Origin: Gonium pectorale
Lineage: Eukaryota; Chlorophyta; Chlorophyceae; Chlamydomonadales; Volvocaceae
DNA: 64,000 nucleotides
Reading direction: 5' to 3'
Assembly (NCBI GenBank): GCA_001584585.1
Contig: LSYV01000002.1
Span: 4,882,332-4,946,331 of the forward strand
Positions 46,681 through 59,700 of the stretch are shown here, in pieces. The notes below the pieces were generated by a model that did not search any database, was not told the origin of the DNA, and saw only the letters and a list, made by a program, of their open reading frames with translations. The position numbers were made by a program, and so were the translations under genes. Each line of letters starts with the position of its first letter. The first letter of the stretch is position 1.

Positions 46681-46870
46681 CTCCAGTGAACCGTCATTTT
46701 TTTCTCCAGCTCCAGTGAACCGTCATTGCACCGAACCTCAGACTGATAGGCGGATTGCACGGGACACTGACGGAACGACTTGGCGCCAGCTAGCGGATTG
46801 CGCGGGACACTGACGGAACGACTTGGCTCCTGTGTAACCTGTAACCTGTAACCTGACTTGGCGCCAGCTA
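46681..46870. repeat. Cluster of short direct repeats
   Basis: CTCCAGTGAACCGTCATT occurs at 46681 and 46710. A unit of about 37 bp (GCGGATTGC, then GGGACACTGACGGAACGACT) occurs at about 46750 and 46793. TGTAACC is repeated three times at about 46833-46854. GACTTGGCGCCAGCTA then recurs at about 46855, matching the end of the first 37-bp unit. The nested arrangement looks like a degraded element or a small satellite. Confidence 0.8.
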
Positions 46871-47915
46871 AATGCCAGGACATGCCATCAAAAGACAACA
46901 CATCAGTGGTCACAGCAACGCCATTAGGGCTTGGGAAGGGGCCCGGCATGGCGCGGGTGCCATGCCGGCTGGGTCGCCGTGAGTCCTCCAGGCGGTCAGA
47001 GAACACATGCAGCTCCGACGGACAGGCCTGAGTAGGGTTCAACCGGGTTAACAGCGCATAGGGTTTACGGTACGACATCCTGCCTCGCTGGGTATTCCGG
47101 TGGTGAAAGAATGGCGATGGGTCGAGCGTAGAATGCACACGGGGTTACACTGAAGCAAGCGTCAAGGGCTGCATCGGGGTTGCTGTGTAGCTCAACGACA
47201 AGTAACGTCTGGGGAACTGAGGAGCGGCGACACAAGCGCGCAAAAGGCTCGGCAGTTGCCGTCCGTCCGGCAAACTTCCAACTTGATCCACCGCTCGATA
47301 ACGCCATGTCCAGATACAAAGCTCACAACCACGTAACCGATACAAATTTCAATACGACACCACCATGTAATACTGGGATAATTTGGGTTGCGCTCAAGCG
47401 CCAACCGACAACTATGCTTGCACAGTACGGTAAAACACACCGTGTCACCTCCCTGGTATGACACCTGACTATGAATGGCAAAGCCAATTGACGGTGATCG
47501 CCGTTGATTTTTTCCATCCCTCACCAACCGCACCATAGCGTACATACCGGTATACGACATGTGTGACATACTCATACAGCAAGGCCCCAGGTCCTGGCGC
47601 AAATACAAGGCCCTTCACAAATTGAGCCCATATTGTACAGTGGAGACCGTGCAAGAGCCCGGTACTCAAGCCTATTAAACACCTGCGCAAACCTCGACCA
47701 CGCTATATTGTACACCAATGTACAACGAGGAACGGCACTGGCGACCCCAAGCCCCGGCCGGCACAAGGGTCCGGACCTTGCCTACAGGTTTATCGTGTCG
47801 CCCGAGAGGCGGCACCAGACCGCGTGCGCCCCATTTTCACACAGGCCAGGATTAAACCACGCACTGCGCCTTAGCTCTGTCCGCCGCGCTGACAGCACTC
47901 TACATTTCCACGGCC

Positions 47916-50900
47916 TCAGAACCGGAAGGGCCCGAACTTGCTGGCGGTGCTGATGGCGGGGATGTTGGCCGAGGCGGCCGCCAGGCTGAGCCCCACCACG
48001 CGGCGGGTGTCGGCTGGATCGATGCAGCCGTCGTCCCACAGCCGTGCGCCGGCGTACTCAGGCCGCGCCTGGCTGTCATACAGCGCTGTCATGGACGACC
48101 GGAAGCGTGCCTCCTCCTCGGCCGGCCATTCGGTGCTCTTGCGCCTGTGCTTCTCGGACTCGACCTGCAAGCAGGGGCAATGGACAGGCGGGTCAGGGAG
48201 GGAAGGGGATCTCGGGCAGGTCTGGAGTGGGAGCGGCTTGAGGGGGCCAGGCGCTGCGGACTGCTGACACGCGGGGTTTCGGGGTCTGGGCAACCGGGGG
48301 CCGAGCGCCGCGCGAAGTGACGGCTCTCGCGGCGGCCCACCTGCGCCATCACGCCAGCAGCCTGTTCAGGGCCCATGACTCCGATCCGTGCGTTGGGCCA
48401 GGTGTACATGAAGTGCGGGCTGTAGGCCTGCGGAAGGGTTGGGCGCAGGGGTCAGGGCGCATAGCTACGGCCAGGGGCTTCGCGGAAATAAGCCGCTGAG
48501 CCACCTACAGACCGACGGTGCGGTACGGCAGCCCCAAGGTTACATTCCAGCTCCACGCCGCCCTTGAAGCCTGGGATCCCTTTTCCCACCCCAATCACAT
48601 AACAGTGCTCACCCTGCCGCACATGCCGTAGTTGCCCGCCCCGTAGCTGCCGCCAATAACGACCGTCACCTTGGGAACCTGTGATGCAGGAGAGGCGGGC
48701 CACGTGGCGCGGGAGCTGGCGGCGGGGCGAGTCTACGCTCTACGCGCTCAGCACGCGTGAGGGCAGTCTACACCTCTTCTATACCAGGGTGTGGACGCCT
48801 CCCCGTCGCCTGTGCGCGCTCACGCATGTTTGCATGTGCTTGTGGAGCGGCTCAAGTACCGGTGCGGCCCTACCGGCCCTCAGCCTGCATGCCTTGCGCG
48901 GCCCCCAGTCGCTGTGCGGCTCCGAAACCGTGTGCAACATGGCAGATTCGAGACCTCAGCTCATGCGTCAGCTGCCGCGTTGCTGCGCCCGGACCACACC
49001 CTTTGACGCTGCGCTGCCGTTCAAATGCGCAGCCCCCTTGCCGCCCTTGCCTGCCTCCCCGCTACCACCCTGTCGATGCCGCTCGCACTCACGTCTGCGT
49101 TGGCCACCGCTCGGACCATTTTCGCCCCGTCCTTGGCAATGCCTCCTGCCTCAGCCGCACGGCCTACCATAAAGCCTGTGATGTTCTGTTGGTCGGGGCG
49201 AGGAGCACCGGGGCGTGTGGAGGGCCAGGCAGCGGTTTAGAGTAGCTCAGGGAGGGGTAAAGCTGGGTATGCGCAAGTATGGGCCAGCGCCACAGTTCGA
49301 TTGCTGTATCATGCGCCGCGCCGGCACGTAGGCCTAGTGCGGGGAGCAGGGCTGTGGGGTGGGGCACAGCCACCAGTGCCATAATTGGGGGCGGGTGACA
49401 TAGTTACAGTCAGAGCAGATGCCACCAGGAGGTGACGGAAGGCATGGTTTCTTGCCTGTAGGAACAGCAGCGGCACGCCCCGCTGCGCGCACAGCTGTAC
49501 GAAGGCTGCGCCCTTCTGCGCCGAGGAGCTGAACAGCACTCCGTTGTTGGCCACCACGCCCACGGGCCGGCCGTAGATGCTGCCGAAGCCTGCGGGCAGG
49601 GGCAGGCGGGGAGTGCGCCTCAGGACCCATGGTGGGGAGGCACTGTGCTGGCCAACCCTGACCACCCCTGCATGGAGCCTCATACGGCAGGTAACCAACG
49701 CAGCCATCCCTCGCCAGGCAATCCGCAGTCTCCGCCCACCGGTTGTACACCCCTGGACCGCGCCCGTCCGCGACCCAGCGCCGGTGCCCTGCCCACACTC
49801 CGCCTCTGCAGCCGCTCACCGGTCACAAGCGTGCTTCCGTAGTTGGCCTTGAACTCGTCCAGCTCGCTGCCGTCCATCAGCCGCGCTAGCACCGCGCGCA
49901 CGTCGAAGGGCCGCCGCGGGTCGGGCGGCACCACGCCGTGCAGCTCCCCCGCCGGGAACAGCGGCTCGCGCCAGGCCCTCCCGACCCCACCCGCTGCCGC
50001 GGCCTCGCTTGCCGTGGCCCCGCCCGCGGCCGCGCCGGCTGGCAGGGGCAGGGGCAGGCCCGCTACGATGTCTCGTGCGATGGCCAGCGCGTGCGCCTCG
50101 TCCTGTGCGTAGTGGTCGGTCACCCCCGAGGTGGCGCAGTGCAGGTCGGCGCCGCCCAGCTCCTCCGCGCTGACGTCCTCCCCGGTGGCCGCCTTGACCA
50201 GCGGCGGCCCGCCCAGGAAGATGCTGCCGTTGCGGCGCACAATGACGCATTCGTCCGCCATGGCGGGCACGTAGGCGCCGCCCGCAGTGCAGGAGCCCAG
50301 CACCACAGCGATCTGCGGGCGAGGCGGCGACACGCGGGGCAGAGGGGCTGGGGAGGTCAGCAGCGTGCGCTCGGGTACGGGAGCGGTGGAAAAGGACAAA
50401 GGATGGCTCTGGGCAGGGTGGTTGGAAAAGGTCGGGTGTCGCCAATACTCCGCCAGAGACCCGCACGAGTTTCCGTGATACGGCGCCGAGAACCCCCACT
50501 CCTCAAGAGATTCACGCTTGTTTGCGTGTATGCGAGGAGGGGCAAAGGCGTGCGTGGCGGGGGGCCCAGCGGAAGGCGTCTCCGCCCGCGGCGCCTCCGT
50601 GCACCCACATGAAGCCGTAGCAACCCTCGCCACAACAACGACCAACGCACAAACATGCCTGCTGGGCATGCCGCCAGTGCGCCAGGCGCGCATCTACCGA
50701 GGTGAGACTCACGGAGCTCCCGCCGGCCGCCGCACCCTGTCCCTCGCCCGCGCCACGAGTGCCCCGCAAGCCCACCCCCGTGGCCCCGCCTGCCCCGCGC
50801 CCCACCTGCGGAATGCCGGCCGCTGACATGCGCGCCTGGTTGTAGAAGATCCGCCCGAAGTGGTCCCGGTCGGGAAACACCTCGGCCTGTCGGGGCAGGT

Positions 50901-52023
50901 TGGCTCCACCCGAGTCCACCAGGTAAAGGCACGGCAGCCGGCACTGCGCCGCGATCTCCTGCAGGCGGAGGTGCTTCTGCGGGGAGGGGGAGGCGGGAGG
51001 GGCCGGCAGCCGCCGGACGAGGTGGGTCAGGAGAAGGAGCCGGCGTGCGAAGTGGGCGGGGCAAGGAGGGGGTGAATACGGCTCGGCGGGCAAGTGCGCT
51101 CGGCACCAATAAAGGAATTCTTGCCACCGCCCATCCGCCATCCCTCTGCCGCCTCCAGACACCTCCAAAGCCGGGCAGTTCTGGAATCCTCCTCCCATGC
51201 CTCCCACGCCGCTCACTTTGACGGTGATTGGATAGTACGTCCCCGCCTTCACGGTGGCGTCGTTGGCGACGAGCGCCACCAGCCGGCCAGCCACCTTGCC
51301 GATGCCCGTCACCACGCCGCCGCCGGGCACATCCTCATGGCCTGCGGGCGGGCAGGGTTGCGCTCGGTGCGGGCATCCAGGTGCATAGCTGCTCGGTACG
51401 CGAGGGTCGGCACTCGCTGTTGCCTTATGGAGGCGTCTCCCGGCCCTCCACTCAGCCGCGCCTCCTCACTGCCTTGCCCATCTCCAATTTAGCCCAACAC
51501 CCTGGTGCTCCCCTTTATGCCCGTCGCCGAGGAAGCCAGAGGAGGTGATCAGCATAGCTGGCCAGACGGTGCTTCACTCACCGTACAACTTGTGCCCCGC
51601 GAGAGGCGACAGCTCCAGGAAGGGCGAGCCTTCATCCAGGATGAGGTCGATTCGCTCCCTCGGCAGCAGCTTGCCGCGCGAATGGTGGCGGGCGATGGCA
51701 GTTGCGCCACCCCCCGCGCGCGACGCGCGGTGCAGGTCGGCCATGTGTCGCAGCAACTCCGCCATGGCCATTGAGTTGGCCTGGGCGTCCTTATCCATGG
51801 CAGGTACCAGGACGTTGCTGGCCGAGGAAGCGAACCGGATGGCTGGGCCGAGGTGAAGCCGCGAGGCAGCAGCGCATGCGTGCGATGCTTGCGCTGGGGT
51901 TCGTGCGTGGGCACTCGGCGCCAGGCCGACATCCGTCACGCCAAGGCAGAAGGCTCGGTCGGCGGTTGCCGGGACCAGCGCTGAAAGGGAGCCCCGGAGG
52001 CTCCAACCGACGACACGCGGCAT
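47916..52023 (-). CDS. MCCB: Methylcrotonyl-CoA carboxylase beta (carboxyltransferase) subunit, mitochondrial, 619 aa
   Basis: Nine exons on the minus strand, 52023-51582, 51341-51217, 50976-50806, 50312-49820, 49589-49456, 49185-49093, 48678-48613, 48427-48341 and 48164-47916, stay in frame. This non-biotinylated subunit moves CO2 from biotin to 3-methylcrotonyl-CoA in leucine breakdown. Seen are [122 protein letters not shown] and [20 protein letters not shown], in the order known for MCC beta. The ending [12 protein letters not shown] is also typical. The first roughly 90 residues, poor in acidic residues, fit a mitochondrial presequence. The intron 49186-49455 uses a GC donor (CAG|GCAAGA). 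Confidence 0.93.
49186..49455 (-). other. GC-AG intron in MCCB
   Basis: On the minus strand the exon ends CTACAG and the intron starts GCAAGA. The acceptor is ACCAACAG before AACATCACAGGC. No GT donor gives the conserved [11 protein letters not shown] junction. Confidence 0.75.
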
Positions 52024-52462
52024 GGCCAGTGGGATTGGCGGGACTAGGGACTGGGAAACTATACAAGCTTGACACGTCTCACATGAGAAGCTACTGGAGG
52101 TGTTGTGGGGCTTTCGATACCGCAGACCGCGCGTGCGTGGCGCCAAGTCAGAGCGTTCTCGAGTTCAAACCTGCGCTTCAACACGCGCCGGAGAAGTGCA
52201 ACGATTTACAGATCGTGAGGCCTGCCTGCGTAAACTGACATCGTCGCGTGCGTGTGCCCGCTGTGTCGTCACAGTGACGGTTGCCCAACCGCCGTAACGC
52301 CAACCTGACCTCTCACCTCTGTGAGTCCGTAAGTCGGCTCCAATGGCTCATCATAGCTGACCAGTATACCACTGAGGGATAAGGCAACGCATTTCTCCCC
52401 ACCGCGCAACATACACTTACCCACCAACCAGTGGCCCCTGTAATCTGGGGAATTGAAGCATA
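52024..52462. promoter_or_regulatory. Shared upstream region of MCCB and the NmrA-like gene
   Basis: The start codons of the divergent genes are 439 bp apart. Nothing else is supported in this stretch. Confidence 0.5.
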
Positions 52463-55117
52463 ATGCAGACGCTGCGAGTACATGCATGCTCCACGCGCTC
52501 CGTGCGGCCTTCGGCCTCGTCGAGCCGAGCACGGCGTTCGCTCGTCGTCGTCGCGGGCAAGGGCGGCACGCTGGTAAGCCGCTGCACTTCTCATAGCGAC
52601 TCTGACGCGGCTTCAATCGTCAGTCCGCTTCGTCGCGGCCCCACATCAGCGTCGCCATCGCCTCGCACCCCTGCGCCCGTAGACCGAGGGCGATCTCGTG
52701 CTTGTTGCTGGAGCCACGGGTGGAGTGGGCCAGCTGGTGACTGCCAAGCTGCTCGAGGTGCGGAGGGCCGCACACCGTCTGCTGCCGACCGTGTGGTGGG
52801 GGTGCTTAGGGGAGCCTCCGGCCAACTCCAGTCAGCCCCGCAGCCGCGCCGCACGTGCCGCGTAGTGCGGACCATGTCCTTGATACGGGTGAATCGGCGC
52901 TTCAGGATTGCTGCAGGAGACGTGCATGCATGTACGCAATGCAATGCATGCATCCCCAGGCCTAGGGTGGGGCGGCACGGGAGGGCATCTGCGCGACGTG
53001 GCTGTTGTGTGAGCAGCAGCAGCAGCGGCCGGCCACACGGCAGCGCATCTGGGGCACAACCGCACTAGCCCAGCACTGACCCACATGCGCTGACGCCACT
53101 GGTTCGTGACTCAATGTCTGTCAAGCGCTTGAACGGGCTTGCCCTCAGCGCCACCCTGCGCCGTCTGCCCGTGCCTACCCTTATCCCCGCCACCGCCCCG
53201 CTACTGGCCGCTTGGCTGCTGTCGGTGCTGCGCCGAACCGCGCAGAGGGGCTTCCGTGTGCGGGCGGTGGACCGGGGCCGCGGCAACCGCAACGGCGCCG
53301 CCAAGCTGTTTCCCGGAAGTGACATCGAGGTCAGGCTGGGGTTGCTGGGGTGCTGGTGCAGGGAGCGGGCTGCGAGAGCGTGGAAGGCAGTGACCTGTAA
53401 CTGTTCGTAAGGGGCCACAAAGGATCCCTCCTTTTTCTCTCTAAACTAACTCTGCAATTCGTTACATGGCCCAGAGTCCAGTACTTGCGAGCGCGACCCC
53501 ACTGGGAACCCCACCAACCGCACGCGCTCTCCCTGCCGCTGCACCCGCCTTCCCCCTCGCTGCCGCTCCCCTCCACGCCCCCCCCTTCTCACCTGCACGG
53601 TCCCGTACGCAGGTGTTCCCCGCCGACCTGCGGGACCGCTCCACCATGGTGGGCATCACGCAGGGCGTGGCGGCGGTGTGCTGCTGCACGGGGACCACCG
53701 CATTCCCCTCGTCCAGGTGCGCTCGCGGAGCGGGGGTGCAGCGGGTTGGAAGGCGTTCTCAGCAGAGGAGCCCGAGGTGCATTCTTCTCCCGGCTAGAGG
53801 CAGAGGGGCCCGAGGCCAAGTGGGTAGAACGGGTGGGCAGCGACTAGCGCAGGGACGCCGACGGAATTGAAAGTGCGAGCGGTACTCCACGCACGGGCTC
53901 ATGTGGTGATCGTAGAATTGTGCGGTGGACGGGTGGAGGCGGCCAGGCCCCCCGGGGGCTACAAGTCCCTTTGGCCGACTGGCTTGCCGTGCCTGGCCCA
54001 TCGTAGCAAGCTAGCACTGTATGGACGCCGATACGAAGCCGCCCGGTCGTGTGTGCGCACCCGGCAGGTGGGAGGGCGAGAATGGCCCGCGCAACACGGA
54101 CTGGGTGGGCACCCAAAACCTGATTGACTCGACGCCCTCCTCCGTCAAGCGCTTCGTGCTGGTCACCTCAGTGGGCGTGGAGCGCTTCAAGGAGTTCCCC
54201 TTCGCTATCCTCAACTCGTTTGGTGAGGGCTTGGTGGTGGCTGGTGGGAGCCGGAGGGTGCGGCCAAAACGCGGGCGAGCTGGAGCATTGGCGCGTGGCC
54301 AGCGTTCGCAAGCGAGGCACCGATGTGTGCTACCGGCAACCTGCGTACGTCGGAGTCGCCGTGCCTGTCGCATGCTTGTAAGCCCGTGGGCGTCTCGTAG
54401 CTTCCCATGTTCCTTGGGCGACTCCCCACCGCATCCTGGTGCCCCGGCACCGGCCGCCCAACTGCCCCAACTGCCCCGCCACGGCCCACCAGGCGTCCTC
54501 AAGTACAAGCGCGACTCTGAGATGCACCTCGAGGCGTCCGGCGTGCCGTACACGATCATCCGCCCGGGCCGCCTCACAGACGGACCGTACACGTCGTACG
54601 ACCTGAACACGCTGCTGCAGGCCACTGCGGGCAAGCGCCAGGACGTGCAGCTGTCGGCCCGGGACGACCAGAAGGGCGAGGCGTCGCGCATTGCCGTGGC
54701 GGGTGAGTTGGTGGGCCGCTGGGCACTAGGGCCTCGGGCGGTGGGGACGGCTGCCTGGAGACGGATCCGCGCTGCAGAGCCCAGCCGGCGCGTCACGGCT
54801 CGCGCCTCCAGAAGCCCTAGCACACAGAACGGACCCGCTCCCGATCGAGTGCGCGCGGCAGTCTGCTTGATCTGCCGTTGTCTGCCGTTGTCTGGCAGTG
54901 GCCCCGACCCCCGATGCGAACAGCCCGATGGCGATCCTTCTGCTCCCGATGCTCCCCATCCTCAGAGGCCGTGGTCCAGAGCCTGCTGCTGCCCGCCGCC
55001 GTCAACCGCTACTTCAGCCTCTGCAGCACCGAGGGCGAGGGGCCTGGACAGGACAGCGCGCGCTGGGGGGAGCTCTTCTCCGCCTGCTACCCAGCCGAGG
55101 TGCCCGTGGCCGTTTGA
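52463..55117 (+). CDS. NAD(P)-binding NmrA/atypical SDR protein, probably plastid, 296 aa
   Basis: Seven exons, 52463-52573, 52683-52757, 53246-53329, 53613-53716, 54068-54222, 54493-54702 and 54966-55117, join in phase. The first 37 residues (MQTLRVHACSTRSVRPSASS) are rich in Ser and Arg and look like a chloroplast transit peptide. The Rossmann motif VLVAGATGGVGQLVTAKLLE follows, then RGFRVRAVDRG, VFPADLRDRSTM, KRFVLVTSVGVERF, and GVPYTIIRPGRLTDGPYTSY where typical SDRs place the active-site region. The classical YxxxK dyad is not obvious. Such proteins bind NAD(P)H and act as reductases, epimerases or assembly factors; the substrate is unknown here. Exon 2 could start a few codons later because several AGs lie together. 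Confidence 0.85.
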
Positions 55118-56796
55118 GGGGGGCGCCGATGAGCCGTGGCGTGTGGGCTTGGGCATCGGCGCGGGTCCGATCGTCCTTGGTGAAGTCCTCATATGGGTGA
55201 AAGGCTGCGGCAGAGGTTGCCGCCCATACGCACGGCACCTGTGGGACTGTTGCGGGTACCGCAGCTGGGACAGCACGGGCCTCTCCAGCGGGGGCCTGTA
55301 TGCTGGGTGCTGGGTAGCGGTGCTGCCAGGCCGGGAGGTCGGGCAATTGCAGGTAGACGCGCCAGCAGTGGATGCCGCATTCGCCCGTCGATGTGGCGTC
55401 CGCGGTGCACCTTGGAGGCGTTTGCTGCCCGAGTAAGGCAGGCCCGAGAGGACTGAGGCGGCAGCGCGCGAGAGACAAGTGGCGCTGTTGCTGGGAAAGG
55501 GTGCAGCAGCCCAGACACTGCGGTGCATAGGGCATTGTACAATACGGGCGGGGGCATGTTGACACGAGGAGACCGCGTGCCCTGAACGCAGCGGTCCTCC
55601 GCCGCCTGGGAAGTGCGTGCTGCCGGACTAACAAACGTGCAGATGGGCGTTCATGACTGTGTCCGCCGTACAGCACGCACGGCGCGGCTGGCCACGTGCC
55701 TACCCGGGTATGCTCACGTTGCAGTTCTTCTCCAGGGGTCACAACAGTTTTGACGTAAACGGTCTGTGGGTTGCGTGCGCGGTTGCCGTCGAACCTGGTG
55801 ATGCGGGTCCCTCTCTATGGCGAGTGTCTCATGTTGACCACTGTGACGGGTGCGGCAGGAAGCATTAACGCGGTAGACGCGCCGAGTCATAGCGGCGTTT
55901 CCAAACAGCGGTGGTGTTCAGGCTTTTGGTGAGGGGGGTAGCAGGATGCCCACTGTCACTGCGTGTTGGCGCAGCGCCCGTCCGTCGGCCGAGGCGCTTG
56001 TAGACAGGATTGCCCACGAAGCCCTGATTACCGGTACCCACCGAGCTCGCAAAGCTCACAAACTCCCATGTGCCTGTTCAAACCCTTCAAACCCATTCAC
56101 GCACACATAGTACAGAGCCGCAGAATGCTACGGCCAAACAGCAAAGCGCCATCAGGACTGTCTCGCTCCAATCAGCCTCACCATTAACTATCTATTAGAA
56201 ATAATCCAGGGAGGCTTGCGGCTTTGCGGCTTTGCGAGTATTCGGGCCCCTTAGGTACGTCATGTGTGGCAAATGGCAGAGGGCGCAAAACTGGCCGCAG
56301 CACTGCGAGAGAGGGGTAGCAGTCCGTTCCCCACCTGGAACGCGCTGAGCCCCTCCCCGTTCCGTAATGCGTTAAGAGCACCCGGGGCTGAAGCAGAGGC
56401 CGCAGCCATAGGCCGCACCAGACGCCGTGGACGCGGGGCCCATGGCCCCATGCCCACCTCTCTCCGCGCGCCTCGCCACTCCGCTCGCGCCCCTCCCACT
56501 ACCACTCCGGCTGCACGCACCAAGCCGCGTCCCCAGGCGCGCGGCCACCTGCGAGCGACCTCAGCGGAAAACCCCAAGCTACACGCACCGCCCGAGCTCC
56601 TCCCCAACGCTAGGCAAAGCGCTCGGCGCGCGAGCCCTAATACACGTATCCCTGCTGCGCCCGCTCACCGCTCCACCCCCCGCCAGATCCCCGTCGCGCC
56701 AGCCTCCACCCCATACCCGTTCGCCCAGCCCGCGTACCGCCACCAATCAGTCCCACACCCTCCTACATCGAACCGGGAGCGCAGCCCCCTCAGCGC
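55118..56796. other. Convergent intergenic region, no supported gene
   Basis: About 1.7 kb between the 3' ends of the NmrA-like gene and EPSPS. I found no TGTAA near either stop. A 189-codon frame at 56264-56833 (plus) is Pro/Arg-rich and is most likely antisense to the EPSPS 3' UTR. Confidence 0.45.
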
Positions 56797-59700
56797 TCAG
56801 CGCTTGGCGACAGACTCGAAGACCTTGAAGTAGGTGGGGAAGGTCTTGCGCGTACACCCGGGGTCCCGGATGATGACGGGCACGCCGGTGGCCGACACGA
56901 GCGAGAAGGCCATGGCCATGCGGTGGTCGTCGTACGTGTCGATGGCCACGTTGGGCTTGACGCCCGCCAGCCCGCCCGGCGGCGGCGTGATGATGCAGTA
57001 GTCGCGTCCCTCCTCCACGGTGGCCCCCAGCTTGCGCAGCTCCGTCACGATGGCCACCATGCGCTCCGTCTCCTTGACGCGCCAGTTGTACACGTTGCGG
57101 ATGGCTGTCGGCCTGGGGGCGGGCGGGTGGGGAGGGAGGGGGGAGGCGGCGGTGCGGCGGGTTGGAGGGGAGAGCAGGAGCGTGCGACCAATGTCGGGAG
57201 CGAAAGGGGGGTTAAATGGAAAGAGGAATAAACAACGACGAGCGAAAGGGCGGGATGCAGACCGCCGTTGGGGGGCCTGCGCTGTGCGCACGCGCTTTGT
57301 CTCAGGGGGCGCTCTTGTGCGGGCATGCGCCCCATGGAGCGCACGTGGGTCGGGGTGGGGGGCCGCAGACTGAGATCTACCGGTGACAGAGCGCTGCGCC
57401 ACTGACAACGGCGACGTGGCAAGCATGGAGGCGGGATACGAAAGTCGACACCTTCCAAATGACCGCCCGCCGCATGCCCCCGGCTCCCCCCGCTACCGCG
57501 CCCGCCTGCGCACCTGTCCGCAAACAGCGCCGCAACCGCCAGCGTCATGGCGGCATCGGGAATGTCGTTGCAGTCGTGGTCGATGCCGGTGATGGGGCGG
57601 CCAAAGGCCGAGGGGCCGGTGATGGTGATCGAGTAGGGCGACCACTCCACCTTGGCGCCCAGCAGGCCCATCACCTGGGGTGGCCAGCGGGGCGGGTTGG
57701 AGTTGCGGGAGGGTGGTGTCGGTGGCGTCGGTGACGCAGGGGATGGGGGCGGGCCTGCTCAGCTGCGGGCGATGATTTGCGCTCCACCCCACAGCACGCT
57801 GCCAAGGCCCCTGGATGAAGCCGCCGGGCCGACTTTGCATTTCCTTCGGAGGGAGCTTGTCCGGCCTTGCTCAGATATATGCTTGTCTTGTTTTGCTCAT
57901 CACTGGTTATCAGGACGAGGAATGATGTTTTCCTCACCGCAAAGCCAGCGCCCGCCCTCAACCCTGAACCCCCCTCCCGCACCATGCACAGTGCCCCCGC
58001 GCGTGCCAGCTTTGCTCTCAGCCTTGCTCGGATATATGCTTGTCTTTTAGGTTGCTCGTCATACATTCTCAGTACGAGGAATTGTGTTATCGTCACTGCA
58101 AGGGAGAGCTGCCACGCAGCATGGAGCACCTCGATGCCTCAAGCCACCGCCGCGCGCCCAACCCCCCTTCCTCATGGCCGACCCAAATGCATTCTCCGCA
58201 CACCCCCACAACATCCATCGTCGCAGCGTAATTCGCGACCTGCTCTGCCACCCTCGTGCCAGCCCCCTGCGTCCCTCCGTGTTTTCTTCAGCCCCCGCGC
58301 GCCGGCCGCACCTCAGCGAAGCGCACGTCTCCCTGCAGGCTGTCCGAGCCGCAGCCCTCCACCGTGATGGTGCCGCCGGTGATGGTGGCGCCCGCCAGGA
58401 AGTACGACGCGGACGAGGCGTCGCCCTCGACGTACGCCTCGCCGGGGGACAGGTACCGCTGGCCGGCGGGGATCTGCGCAGCGGCGGCCGGGGGTCCGGG
58501 GGTGGTGTCTGCAGCTGCAGCCATGCGCCTGGTGCGGCGATGCAGCAAGGGGAGGTGAGGTGCAGCGCCCAACGAGGCCAAGGGGACACCCTGCCTAGAT
58601 GAGGAGCGCCCACAGCGTCAGGTCCGCTCCTGTAGCCGCGGCCTCCTCGCGCAGACTCAGCCGCGCCCCGCCTCCCCGGGGGCAGCAACTCCTCCGGGCA
58701 GCCGCGGCCTGCCAGCCCCACAACCGGGTGCATCCAGCTGCCCTCTCCGCCAACCCCCTCCCTCCCCCTTCTCTAGTCACCACGCTTTGCAACCTTCCCC
58801 CCTCACCGTCCCCTCCCCCTCCCTTCCCTTCTACCGCATCCCACCTCCCCTCTCCCTTCCCCCTCCCCCTCGCTCACCCGCAGGTGCTGCAGCCCGTCCA
58901 GGCGCTCCACCTTGACACCGAACCGCTCCATCAGCTTGACCGTCATGTCCACATACGGCTGGGACACCAGCTCGTCCTTGATGATGATCTCGATCGCGTC
59001 GCCGCCCGGGCCGCCCGGGACCGCCAGCGGGGCGGCCATCAGCAGCGCCGTCAGGTACTGGCTGGACACCTTGCCGGACAGGTACACCTGCGGGCGGCGG
59101 CGACGGCGGCGGCGGCGGTGTGATGGCTCACTCATCAACAACAAACCAATCTCCACTGCCATTCTCCACTGGCGGATCTGAGCCTTGGCCAGTCTTTGCC
59201 ATGGTCGCATCGGCTGAAGTAACATTAGGCTGGCGAGGCGCGCGCGCCTCAAGGGAGGTGTACTGGTCTCCCGCGGAGGAGCGGCCGCGGGTTAGGTCAT
59301 AAGCGCCGGACGGAGGCCCTTGTGCCCTGCCGGCCAGCGGTGGCAGGCCATGCCCCTCCACGATGATGATGTCTCGATGCCTGCAGCTGCCCCATGCGCC
59401 TGTTCCGGTCCCAGCGTCTCGACANNNNNNNNNNNNNNNNNNNNNNNNNNNNNNNNNNNNNNNNNNNNNNNNNNNNNNNNNNNNNNNNNNNNNNNNNNNN
59501 NNNNNNNNNNNNNNNNNNNNNNNNNNNNNNNNNNNNNNNNNNNNNNNNNNNNNNNNNNNNNNNNNNNNNNNNNNNNNNNNNNNNNNNNNNNNNNNNNNNN
59601 NNNNNNNNNNNNNNNNNNNNNNNNNNNNNNNNNNNNNNNNNNNNNNNNNNNNNNNNNNNNNNNNNNNNNNNNNNNNNNNNNNNNNNNNNNNNNNNNNNNN

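Larger units (their letters stand above)
44809..47915. other. Long convergent intergenic region with repeats, no supported gene
   Basis: About 3.1 kb with lower GC than the genes. Open frames at 44685-45038 (minus), 45661-46269 (plus, 202 codons) and 46314-46649 (minus) have no motifs or splice partners. The segment 45995-46037 is an inverted copy of 599-641, and short direct repeats cluster at 46681-46870. A decayed or non-autonomous transposable element is plausible, but no terminal repeats or transposase motif was found. Confidence 0.5.

Noticed and set aside
52683..53329. Frame KRLNGLALSATLRRLPVPTL ahead of the third NmrA exon as coding
   Set aside because: It is intron sequence; the acceptor before AGGGGCTTCCGT restores the junction LLE-RGFRVRAVD.
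54021..55436. 471-codon plus-strand frame over the NmrA-like gene
   Set aside because: It reads through two introns. The spliced model keeps the family motifs and ends at 55117.
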